DNA of 5,614 nt, taken from contig JAQWAJ010000144.1 of assembly GCA_028707745.1 (NCBI GenBank), positions 1 through 5,614 of the forward strand, in the 5' to 3' direction. How positions within the stretch are numbered: the first letter of the stretch is position 1; each line of letters opens with the position of its first letter. Of this stretch, positions 1-5,614 are shown piece by piece. The translations under genes and the position numbers were made by a program. This DNA is from Bacteroidales bacterium (lineage in GTDB: Bacteria > Bacteroidota > Bacteroidia > Bacteroidales > UBA12481). Below the pieces are notes generated by a model. The model worked only from the letters and a program-made list of their open reading frames with translations, had not been told where the DNA came from and searched no databases.

Positions 1-1
1 T

Positions 2-817
2 GTAACCACTTTCCCCAAAGATGAAGAATTAGAATCGTATGTCAGTCAGATCATCCATTACGACCAGGCGGGTAATGAGATTGCCCGGTATGAATTCCGC
101 GGTCCGGGTGTTTTTGAATCAAAGACTGAAACCAAATTCAACGAAAATAACCAGGTGATTGAAGCGACTACCTATCTGGATGAGCATGAAATTGCCGAGC
201 GGAAAGTTTACATCCGGAATCAGGAGGGCAAGGTTGAACATATCGATATAGAGTTTTCTGACGGATCCATATCGGTTCAGAATGTCGAGCGGGATGAGGA
301 AAATCACACGGAGAACTGGATCGAGCTGAATGAAGATGACGAACTGGAATCCCGGGAGTTTTTTAAATTCGATGCCAACGGGAACATGATATTGCGGGAA
401 TCCTATGACTTCAACGATAAATTGACCGAAGTCATGGAATATGAATATAATCAGAACGGGCTGGTTTCACTCCGCCGGCAGCTGGATGAGCGCCGCAAAT
501 TAATTCTCGAAACAGAGTTCAAATATTCTGAATCCGGATCGCTCCTTTTACGTGCAAGCCGTAACCGCCGCGGCGATCTGTCAGATTATCTGAAAATAGA
601 ATACAACGATCGGGATCAGGTCGTCCGCCAGTCATTCTCAGGTAAATACAACTTCATTTACGAATACGATGAACAGGGTAACCCTGTGGTTGAAGAGGAG
701 TATAGCGGTGACCAGCTCGACAACCGGATCACCTCGGAATACAACGCCGACAACAAAATCATTCTCGAGGATCAGATCAAATACAGCAAGCAGTTTGAAT
801 ATGAGTATTTCGACTAG
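2..817 (+). CDS. YD/RHS-like beta-hairpin repeat protein, hypothetical (5' end outside window)
   Basis: The reading frame is open from the first complete codon at base 2 to the TAG at 815-817, giving 271 visible residues, so the true start lies upstream. A GTG at 155 could be called as a start, but the repeat pattern continues unbroken upstream of it, so that call would be a truncation. The protein is acidic, rich in Tyr, Glu, Asp and Asn, and consists almost wholly of a repeated core: [YF]-[ND]-x-x-[GN]-x-hydrophobic-hydrophobic. Examples are YDQAGNEI (20-27), FDANGNMI (123-130), YNQNGLVS (149-156) and YDEQGNPV (222-229). This resembles YD/RHS-type repeats, which form chained beta-hairpins in cell-surface or secreted proteins. 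Any signal peptide would be in the missing N-terminus, so the cellular location cannot be judged. There is no RHS core motif, no C-terminal toxin domain and no sorting domain; the protein ends in a repeat stub (FEYEYFD). I do not recognise a specific function. The last 17 bases overlap the preferred start of ygiD. Confidence 0.8.
   Translation, partial: VTTFPKDEELESYVSQIIHYDQAGNEIARYEFRGPGVFESKTETKFNENNQVIEATTYLDEHEIAERKVYIRNQEGKVEHIDIEFSDGSISVQNVERDEENHTENWIELNEDDELESREFFKFDANGNMILRESYDFNDKLTEVMEYEYNQNGLVSLRRQLDERRKLILETEFKYSESGSLLLRASRNRRGDLSDYLKIEYNDRDQVVRQSFSGKYNFIYEYDEQGNPVVEEEYSGDQLDNRITSEYNADNKIILEDQIKYSKQFEYEYFD
53..814 (+). repeat. Protein-level tandem repeat, period about 26 residues (about 78 bp)
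   Basis: Numbering the visible protein from base 2, the first core position falls at residues 20, 46, 72, 97, 123, 149, 175, 201, 222, 247 and 267. The intervals are therefore 26, 26, 25, 26, 26, 26, 26, 21, 25 and 20. Units at 72 and 97 have lost the aromatic (Arg instead) but keep the register. The C-terminal units shorten. DNA identity between units is low, so this is an old, diverged amplification rather than a recent or phase-variable repeat. That reading is inference from the translation. Confidence 0.65.
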
Positions 818-1616
818 TTCCGGATCTGTAAATGCACAACTGATGCCTGCCCTGTTCATTGGGCATGGCAGCCCGATGAATGCCATTGAGGATAATGAAT
901 TCTCACAAAGCTGGCAGGAGCTCGGAAAAAAGCTCCCGCCTCCCGAAGCGATACTTTGCATATCTGCCCATTGGGAAACCAACGGCACGTTTGTGACGTC
1001 GATGGAAAATCCAAAGACCATTCATGATTTCGGCGGTTTTCCCAAGACTCTTTTCGATGTACAATATCCAGCCCCCGGAAGCCCAAAACTGGCAGCCAGG
1101 GTCCGGCAGATGATCTCTACAACGGATGTTGGCTTAGATGAAACCTGGGGTCTCGATCATGGCGCCTGGAGCGTGATCAAACATCTTTACCCTGCTGCTG
1201 ATGTTCCCATAATACAATTAAGTCTCGACCACTCGAAATCTCCTCAGTATCATTACGATTTGGCCAAAGAGCTGAAGGTATTGCGTTCTCAGGGCATTCT
1301 GATCCTGGGCAGCGGAAACCTGGTTCATAATCTTCGGATGATATCGTGGGAGCATGCCGACCAATATGAATACGGTTACGATTGGGCCATCGAAGCCAAT
1401 GAAAAGATGAAACAGCTCATCGAACAGGGTGATCACAAATCACTCATCGACTATCAGTCGTTGGGTAAATCCGTTCATCTGGCAATCCCCACACCGGAGC
1501 ATTTTCTACCGCTACTTTACATCCTGGCATTGAAAGGCAATGACGAACAGTTATCCTTTTTCAATGACAAGCCTGTGATGGGATCACTAACAATGACCTC
1601 ATTGCAAATCGGTTAG
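801..1616 (+). CDS. ygiD: 4,5-DOPA extradiol dioxygenase (YgiD/LigB-type, class III)
   Basis: The product closely resembles E. coli YgiD, a cytosolic metal-dependent dioxygenase that can open the catechol ring of L-DOPA at the 4,5 position in vitro; the physiological substrate in bacteria is unclear. From ATG 801 the protein has 271 residues, the usual family size. Visible motifs are MPALFIGHGSPMNA (15-28), SAHW (55-58), IHDFGGFP (74-81), YPAPGSP (89-95), DHGAW (119-123), GSGNLVHNLR (170-179), PTPEH (230-234) and a C-terminal GSLTMTSLQIG. The expected metal ligands are His22, His57, His176 and His234, which match the family ligand positions as I recall them; His120 is another conserved family histidine. 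All are present, so the enzyme should be active. ATG 801 overlaps the upstream gene by 17 bp. ATG 843 (257 residues, at MPALF) is a fair alternative, since neither start has a Shine-Dalgarno sequence. The longer open frame back to 669 lies inside gene 1 and is not coding. No promoter is visible, so read-through from gene 1 is likely. Confidence 0.93.
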   Translation: MSISTSSGSVNAQLMPALFIGHGSPMNAIEDNEFSQSWQELGKKLPPPEAILCISAHWETNGTFVTSMENPKTIHDFGGFPKTLFDVQYPAPGSPKLAARVRQMISTTDVGLDETWGLDHGAWSVIKHLYPAADVPIIQLSLDHSKSPQYHYDLAKELKVLRSQGILILGSGNLVHNLRMISWEHADQYEYGYDWAIEANEKMKQLIEQGDHKSLIDYQSLGKSVHLAIPTPEHFLPLLYILALKGNDEQLSFFNDKPVMGSLTMTSLQIG

Positions 1617-1624
1617 CCCTGCAA

Positions 1625-3778
1625 CTATCTCATCACCAGATTTTCGATAAAGAATTCCATCATCCTTTCGGAGTTCACTGAGGTATGACCCTGGTCGGGG
1701 CCTACCTGAACTTCAAAACTTTTTCGGGCCTTTTGAAGAGCAGCAATCAGCTGTAACGAATTAGAAGGATGCACGTTGTTATCAGCAGTTCCGTAATAGA
1801 TCATCAGGTGTCCCTTCAGGTTCGGGGCATAAGTCATCACGCTGGCGGCGTCATATCCGGCCAGGTTATCTTCGAGCAGCCCCATGTTTCTTTCGGCATA
1901 GATATTATCGTAATTCCGGTAATCCGTAACGGCCGAGCAGGCGCAGGCCGCATGAAAAATGTCCGGAAAACGCAGCAAACAGGTAGCCGATGAGGTTCCG
2001 CCATAGGATGTACCATAGATTCCAACCTTTTCTTTGTTTACGTAAGATCTGCTGAACAGGGATTTTACCCCTTCGGCCTGATCATCCATTTCAACAATGC
2101 CGAGATGTCCGTAGAAGGGATCCATGAAACGCTTACCCCGGCCGGCCGCGCTGCGGGAATCGAAAGATGCGATCAGGAATCCATACTCGGCCATCGCATA
2201 AGGCGAATAGGGCGATGGCGTTGCAAACTGCTCGTTGGCTGCATTGGTTGCCGGACCGCCATAAACGGATACCAGTACCGGGTATTTTTTTGAAGGATCG
2301 AAATTCGACGGAAAATATAGAATGCCATGCAACTGAGTCTTACCGTCGGCTGCCGTGAAAGTGATCATCTCCGGTTTTTTCAATCCCAGTTCATTGTATT
2401 TCGTCATATCGCTTTTCGCCAGTTCAGCCAGTACTTTGCCTTTGATGCTCACCAGACGGGTCGACGGAGGAGTATCATGGGTCTGGATAATATCCACAAA
2501 GTATTTATTATCAGGCGATATCGATACACTGTGCAGATAAGCCGGATCCGTCAGGCGGATATCTCCTGTGCCGTCCAGTTTAACCCGATGAAGCTGCAAT
2601 TTCATGTGATTTTCGCCGTCGCGTGCCATATAATACAGAAATCCACCCTCCTCATCGATTTTCACGATGCTGGCAATCTCAAATGGGTGGCTGGTGAGTG
2701 TAACCCATAATTTTCCGGTCAGATCACAGAGATAGAAATTCTTAAACCCGGTGCGTTCAGAGACCCATATAAACCGCTTATTATCTTTCAGATAGCGCAT
2801 CATGGGAGAATTCTCGGTAAAGGTTGGCAGCCACTCCTCATGTACCACCGTTCTGCATTTACCGGTTTCGGGGTTTCCGGCTGCGAGTTCCATGATATCC
2901 TGTTTCCGGTTGGTCCGGTGGAACAGAACTTCAGTGCCGTCAGGGGTCCATTCGATATCATAAATGTAGTGTCCGACCACTTTCGTGTCGAATGGTTTGC
3001 CATCTCTGACATCCAGTTTGGTTATCTTTTTTGTTTGCAGGTCATAAACCAGGATATCGACTACCGGGTTGTTGGCTCCGACTTTTGTATAAGGCTCTGT
3101 TTCCAGAGAATCCTGAATTTTCAGTTGATTGTATTGCAGGTAGAAATCAAGCACTTTGCTCTCATCGAACCGATAGAAAGCCAGCTTTTTGCCGTCGGGC
3201 GACCACCACATAGCCGTATTCTGGCCGAGCTCTTCCCCATACACCCAACTTGCTGTGCCATATTTTATACGGTTCTGATCTGTTCCGTCGGTGGTGATGG
3301 CTTTCATCTCTGATCCGTCGGCATTGCCGAAATAGAGATTCCGGTTTTTATATTGAGCTTTGATCTTACCGTCGGGTGAGAGTGCCGATGTAAACTGCCT
3401 GCCCCGCTGTGGCCATTCTCCTCCGGGGCGCATTCCCTGACGTCCGCCCATGCGTCCGCCGGGGCCACCCGGACCTCCGGGTCCAGCTTCATTCGCAGGT
3501 ATTTCCAGTTCAGTGGCTTTCAGTTTCCTGACATCATAGCTGAACTTTTTCCCGCCATATTGATATTCAAAAGTTTTACTATCATCCTGCCAGGTAACCC
3601 GCAGGGCACCAGACGTAAAAGTATTCCGCAACAACGGAAGCATTTTCTGGTACTGCTCATATCCAGGCATCTCCTTAATCCTGTCCTGTGCATTGACGAC
3701 TATCCATGATCCGGCAGTGAGGATCAGACCGGCTGTAAAAAGCCAGCGAAAACCTGAGAATTTCGATAAGTTTTTCAT
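1625..3778 (-). CDS. S9 family peptidase, dipeptidyl peptidase IV-type, exported
   Basis: This 717-residue serine exopeptidase probably removes N-terminal dipeptides (X-Pro or X-Ala) from peptides in the periplasm. Residues 1-30 form a signal peptide: a basic start (Lys2, Lys6, Arg11), a hydrophobic core (LFTAGLILTAG) and a likely cleavage VNA|Q after Ala30. No lipobox Cys is present. A beta-propeller region follows (about 60-465, with SPDGK-type blade motifs), then the alpha/beta-hydrolase domain (about 475-717). The catalytic triad by motif is Ser591 (GTSYGG), Asp666 (YGTADNNVH) and His698 (DQGH). The DPP IV double-Glu that binds the substrate N-terminus is present as Glu182-Glu183 (WVYGEE). 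Tyr506 (VYGGP), Tyr623, Tyr627 (YDNIYAERNMG) and Asn668 match other DPP IV pocket residues. The residue before the nucleophile is Thr, where human DPP IV has Trp. A Gly/Pro/Arg-rich insert occupies residues 99-127. ATG 3778 is chosen because the in-frame TTG at 3802 would put eight extra residues before the signal peptide and lies in the likely promoter. The exact peptide specificity is inferred. Confidence 0.93.
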   Translation of the reverse strand: MKNLSKFSGFRWLFTAGLILTAGSWIVVNAQDRIKEMPGYEQYQKMLPLLRNTFTSGALRVTWQDDSKTFEYQYGGKKFSYDVRKLKATELEIPANEAGPGGPGGPGGRMGGRQGMRPGGEWPQRGRQFTSALSPDGKIKAQYKNRNLYFGNADGSEMKAITTDGTDQNRIKYGTASWVYGEELGQNTAMWWSPDGKKLAFYRFDESKVLDFYLQYNQLKIQDSLETEPYTKVGANNPVVDILVYDLQTKKITKLDVRDGKPFDTKVVGHYIYDIEWTPDGTEVLFHRTNRKQDIMELAAGNPETGKCRTVVHEEWLPTFTENSPMMRYLKDNKRFIWVSERTGFKNFYLCDLTGKLWVTLTSHPFEIASIVKIDEEGGFLYYMARDGENHMKLQLHRVKLDGTGDIRLTDPAYLHSVSISPDNKYFVDIIQTHDTPPSTRLVSIKGKVLAELAKSDMTKYNELGLKKPEMITFTAADGKTQLHGILYFPSNFDPSKKYPVLVSVYGGPATNAANEQFATPSPYSPYAMAEYGFLIASFDSRSAAGRGKRFMDPFYGHLGIVEMDDQAEGVKSLFSRSYVNKEKVGIYGTSYGGTSSATCLLRFPDIFHAACACSAVTDYRNYDNIYAERNMGLLEDNLAGYDAASVMTYAPNLKGHLMIYYGTADNNVHPSNSLQLIAALQKARKSFEVQVGPDQGHTSVNSERMMEFFIENLVMR
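3398..3484 (-). other. Gly/Pro/Arg-rich low-complexity insert in the S9 peptidase
   Basis: Residues 99-127 of the peptidase contain 13 Gly, 5 Pro and 5 Arg out of 29, beginning with three GPG-type units and passing through RMGGRQGMRPGG. There is only one acidic residue. It sits between the first N-terminal strands and the blade that starts SALSPDGK, so it is probably a flexible, positively charged surface loop of the propeller. The reading frame is intact on both sides, so it is not a frameshift artefact. Confidence 0.7.
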
Positions 3779-3799
3779 TCCATCTGAATTAGGTTGTTT

Positions 3800-3807
3800 C
3801 AAAGATC
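3800..3807 (-). promoter_or_regulatory. Possible -7 box for the S9 peptidase gene
   Basis: Read on the minus strand this is GATCTTTG, a 7-of-8 match to the Bacteroidota -7 consensus TAnnTTTG. It lies about 20 bases upstream of the ATG at 3778, which would give a short leader. I see no good TTTG -33 box at the normal spacing; the nearest TTTG (3835-3838 complement) is 27 bp away. Weak evidence on its own, but it fits the ATG rather than the TTG at 3802 as start. Confidence 0.3.
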
Positions 3808-3873
3808 GACAAAAACATGATTAAGAAACAGGTTCAAAAGCAGGTTTGGATTTCGAAACGCATAATTATACGC

Positions 3874-3906
3874 TTTACGGTGTTTTCAGCGAATCTCCTA
3901 TCTTTG
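3874..3906 (+). promoter_or_regulatory. Bacteroidota-type promoter for rnhA
   Basis: TATCTTTG at 3899-3906 (T3899, A3900, then TC, then TTTG) matches the -7 consensus TAnnTTTG exactly. TTTA at 3874-3877 is a one-mismatch -33 box (TTTG) with a 21-bp spacer, in the normal range. The start codon ATG follows at 3912, only 5 bp beyond the box. Transcription would therefore begin at or next to the start codon, giving a leaderless or nearly leaderless mRNA. The exact -7 match is observed; its activity is inferred. Confidence 0.55.
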
Positions 3907-3911
3907 CGTCA

Positions 3912-4391
3912 ATGCAAATCACTATTTATACCGATGGAGCGGCCCGCGGCAACCCTGGTCCCGGAGGGTATGGTGCAGTTTTGCAGGCGCCCGGACAGCG
4001 GAAGGAACTTTCGGCCGGATACCGCTTAACCACGAATAACCGGATGGAGCTCCTGGCGGTTATTGTTGCCCTGGAGGCCCTGAAAATACAGGGAAGTGAC
4101 GTTACCATATACACCGATTCGCGCTATGTAGTGGATGCCGTCGAAAAAGGATGGCTGAAATCCTGGGTATCTAAAAATTTCAAGAATAAAAAGAACCCCG
4201 ATCTCTGGATACGATTTCTTGAAATCTATAAAAAGCACCGGGTATCCTTTATCTGGATCAAGGGTCATGCAAATCATATTGAGAATGAACGGTGCGACCG
4301 GCTTGCCGTTGAAGCCTCGTTTGGAAAAGAACTGCTGACTGATCATGTTTATGAGGCTGAACATTCATCGGATAAGGGAAATCTTTTTTAA
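3912..4391 (+). CDS. rnhA: Ribonuclease HI
   Basis: The product cleaves the RNA strand of RNA:DNA hybrids, removing R-loops and primer RNA during replication and repair in the cytoplasm. It is 159 residues long, normal for a single-domain bacterial RNase HI. The metal-binding catalytic residues are all present: Asp8 (YTDGAARGNPGPGGYG), Glu46 (TTNNRMEL), Asp69 (YTDSRYV) and Asp129 (NERCDRLA). His119 of KGHANH is the conserved histidine that helps product release. The basic, Trp-containing substrate-handle region is at about 79-100 (KGWLKSWVSKNF, then KNKKNPDLW). There is no N-terminal hybrid-binding domain. ATG 3912 is chosen because it begins the first beta strand (MQITIYTDG); the upstream in-frame TTG at 3846 lies ahead of the promoter. 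The C-terminal tail ends in KGNLF, slightly like a sliding-clamp-binding motif. The DUF2723 gene follows 56 bp downstream on the same strand and may be co-transcribed. Confidence 0.96.
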   Translation: MQITIYTDGAARGNPGPGGYGAVLQAPGQRKELSAGYRLTTNNRMELLAVIVALEALKIQGSDVTIYTDSRYVVDAVEKGWLKSWVSKNFKNKKNPDLWIRFLEIYKKHRVSFIWIKGHANHIENERCDRLAVEASFGKELLTDHVYEAEHSSDKGNLF

Positions 4392-4447
4392 CTTTCGCCC
4401 CGGAACGACACAATTCTGAAATACCTGAATAAATAAAAAAACCAGCT
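4392..4447 (+). other. Short spacer with A-rich translation start context
   Basis: The 56-bp gap between rnhA and the DUF2723 gene has no clear terminator hairpin and no Shine-Dalgarno sequence. Bases 4429-4441 are almost all A with some T, a few bases before ATG 4448. A-rich upstream sequence is a usual substitute for Shine-Dalgarno pairing in Bacteroidota. A 7-of-8 -7 box (TAACTTTC, 4389-4396) lacks a -33 partner, so co-transcription with rnhA is the simpler reading. Confidence 0.4.
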
Positions 4448-5614
4448 ATGAATTTCAAGAAGCTAAATATCATAACCGGATGGATCGTATTTGCCATAGC
4501 ATCAATTGTCTATCTGCTAACTATTGAGCCTACCGCTTCATTCTGGGATTGCGGTGAGTTTATCGCAACCGCCAAAAACATGGAAATCGGGCATCCTCCG
4601 GGAGCCTCTTTCTGGATGCTTTTGGGCAAATTCTTCTCTCTGTTTTCATTTGGGAATACAATGGCTGTTGCCAAAAGCATGAATGTGATGTCAGCACTTG
4701 CATCCGGCTTCACCATTCTGTTCCTTTTCTGGTCGATCACTCACCTGGCCCGTAAGATCGTCGGAAAATCCGAAGAGATGATGAGCAAAGGTGAACTGTT
4801 TGTCATAATGGGCGCCGGTGTTGTAGGAGCCCTGGCTTATACCTTCTCCGATTCATTCTGGTTCAGTGCCGTTGAAGCTGAAGTTTATGCCATGTCGTCG
4901 TTGTTCACCGCCGCAGTTTTCTGGGCCATCCTGAAATGGGAAAGCATCGCCGATGAGCCCGGGAGTAACCGGTGGCTGATTCTGATCGCTTACCTGATGG
5001 GAATATCCATCGGCGTGCATATACTTAACCTTCTTGCCATTCCGGCAATCGTTCTGGTTTACTATTTCAAGAAATTTCCGGTCACCCGCAAAGGAGTCAT
5101 CTACGCCGTATTAGGCTCATTTTTATTGCTGGCCGTTCTCATGATCGTGGTCATTCAGTTTACGTTGAAAGTTGCTTCCTGGTTTGAGCTTTTCTTCATC
5201 AACACCATAGGACTGCCATTCAATTCAGGCGTAATCGTGTTCCTATTGCTCCTTGCCGGAGCTTTGGTTTACGCGATCTGGTGGAGCCATAAAAACGAAA
5301 AAGTACTCTGGAATACTGTTTTTGTCGGGCTCACTTTCATCATGATCGGTTATTCATCCATTTTGATACTCCCGATCCGGTCGGCTGCAAATCCTCCTCT
5401 CGACGAGAACAACCCTGATAACACCCTGAGCCTTCTGTCGTATGTTAACCGCGAGGTTTACGGGCAACGGCCGCTGGTTCACGGGGAATATTACAGTGCT
5501 CCGGTCAAAGAATACAAGGATGGCAAGAAAATGTACTACAAGAAAGACGGAAAATACGCCGTTGCCGATACCCGTACCGAATATGTGTACGACAGCCGGT
5601 TTACCACTTTCTTC
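4448..5614 (+). CDS. DUF2723 (GT117-like, TMEM260-related) multi-pass membrane protein, 3' end outside window
   Basis: The frame is open from ATG 4448 to the window end, giving the first 389 residues; the family is usually much longer, so the C-terminal part is missing. The family is related to human TMEM260, an O-mannosyltransferase, and has a GT-C-like fold that would transfer a sugar from a lipid-linked donor on the outer face of the inner membrane. The activity here is inferred; no bacterial substrate is evident. Family motifs are FWDCGEF (32-38, with acidic Asp34 and Glu37 in the first extracytoplasmic loop as likely catalytic residues), GHPPGA (48-53), DSFWFSAVEAEVY (135-147), GVHILNL (189-195) and RSAANPPLDENNPDN (311-325). 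Hydrophobic segments lie at about 8-26, 78-99, 117-134, 148-163, 176-207 (probably two), 217-239, 260-279 and 289-309. After these, a charged Tyr/Lys-rich soluble stretch begins (339-389, YKDGKKMYYKKDGKY), as I recall for Bacteroidota members. The start directly precedes the first membrane segment, after a short basic end (MNFKK). Confidence 0.9.
   Translation, partial: MNFKKLNIITGWIVFAIASIVYLLTIEPTASFWDCGEFIATAKNMEIGHPPGASFWMLLGKFFSLFSFGNTMAVAKSMNVMSALASGFTILFLFWSITHLARKIVGKSEEMMSKGELFVIMGAGVVGALAYTFSDSFWFSAVEAEVYAMSSLFTAAVFWAILKWESIADEPGSNRWLILIAYLMGISIGVHILNLLAIPAIVLVYYFKKFPVTRKGVIYAVLGSFLLLAVLMIVVIQFTLKVASWFELFFINTIGLPFNSGVIVFLLLLAGALVYAIWWSHKNEKVLWNTVFVGLTFIMIGYSSILILPIRSAANPPLDENNPDNTLSLLSYVNREVYGQRPLVHGEYYSAPVKEYKDGKKMYYKKDGKYAVADTRTEYVYDSRFTTFF

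Larger units (their letters stand above)
3779..3911. other. Divergent intergenic promoter region between the peptidase gene and rnhA
   Basis: These 133 bp separate two divergent starts and must hold both promoters. The region is AT-rich. It contains CAGGTT twice in direct orientation (3829-3834 and 3841-3846, 12 bp apart) and two neighbouring 8-bp palindromes, TTTCGAAA (3851-3858) and ATAATTAT (3862-3869). Any of these could be operator sites, but such short repeats also occur by chance. No open frame here looks coding. Confidence 0.5.

Noticed and set aside
669..800. N-terminal extension of ygiD back to 669.
   Set aside because: It lies inside gene 1 in another frame, has a biased Ser/Thr/Arg-rich translation and goes beyond the usual family length.
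2..817. Gene 1 as an RHS polymorphic toxin with a neighbouring immunity gene.
   Set aside because: There is no RHS core motif or C-terminal toxin domain, the repeats run to the last residue, and the next gene is a dioxygenase rather than a small immunity protein.
638..1021. Minus-strand open frame of 127 codons across the gene 1/ygiD junction.
   Set aside because: It overlaps two supported plus-strand genes and shows no protein motif.
801..1616. ygiD as part of a betalain-like pigment or aromatic degradation cluster.
   Set aside because: No tyrosinase, other catabolic dioxygenase, transporter or ring-cleavage partner lies in the window; the neighbours are unrelated.
2327..3313. Plus-strand open frames of 127 and 157 codons (2327-2710 and 2840-3313) opposite the peptidase gene.
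   Set aside because: They lie wholly antisense to a strongly supported S9 peptidase, show no recognisable domain, and look like random translation of the complementary strand.
3846..3911. TTG start giving a 22-residue longer RNase HI.
   Set aside because: The extension covers the likely promoter (TATCTTTG, 3899-3906), and RNase HI normally begins with the first beta strand, encoded from ATG 3912.
4026..4364. Minus-strand open frame of 112 codons across rnhA.
   Set aside because: It is antisense to a complete RNase HI with all catalytic residues and has no family motif.
4389..4396. TAACTTTC as a separate promoter for the DUF2723 gene.
   Set aside because: It mismatches the last base of the -7 consensus and has no -33 box at the proper distance; co-transcription with rnhA is simpler.
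4376..4400. Possible terminator hairpin after rnhA (GGGAAA with TTTCGCCC, around a T-run).
   Set aside because: The stem is about six pairs with a bulged G and an 11-base loop, and the T-run lies in the loop rather than after the stem.

Overview
The window looks like an ordinary chromosomal segment from a Bacteroidota (Bacteroidetes) genome. Four signs point there. There are no convincing Shine-Dalgarno sequences before any start. A TAnnTTTG-type -7 box, the form typical of this phylum, sits just before rnhA. There is a secreted S9 dipeptidyl-peptidase-IV-like enzyme. There is also a DUF2723 (GT117-like) membrane protein with the WDCGEF motif, a family that is abundant in Bacteroidota. Base composition and codon use look even across all five genes, so nothing suggests recent transfer.

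Layout: (1) 2-817 (+) is the 3' part of an acidic protein made of YD/RHS-like beta-hairpin repeats with a register of about 26 residues; its 5' end lies outside the window. (2) 801-1616 (+) is a YgiD-type 4,5-DOPA extradiol dioxygenase whose preferred start overlaps the end of gene 1. (3) 1625-3778 (-) is an exported S9 peptidase of the DPP IV type, convergent with ygiD and only 8 bp from it. It has an intact catalytic triad and double-Glu motif, and carries an unusual Gly/Pro/Arg-rich insert. (4) 3779-3911 is a 133-bp divergent promoter region. (5) 3912-4391 (+) is ribonuclease HI (rnhA), probably read from a near-leaderless transcript. (6) 4448-5614 (+) is the N-terminal 389 residues of a DUF2723 multi-pass membrane protein, cut by the window end.

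The genes do not form a recognisable pathway. They mix replication/repair housekeeping (rnhA), periplasmic peptide digestion (DPP IV-like), an aromatic-ring dioxygenase and envelope glycosylation (DUF2723, inferred). Likely transcription units are gene 1 with ygiD, the peptidase alone, and rnhA with the DUF2723 gene. I see no tRNA, rRNA, CRISPR array, insertion sequence, attachment site, riboswitch or convincing intrinsic terminator. I did not find a clearly new multi-gene system. The points most worth a second look are the regular 26-residue repeat protein, the -7 box only 5 bp before the rnhA start, and the low-complexity insert in the peptidase.
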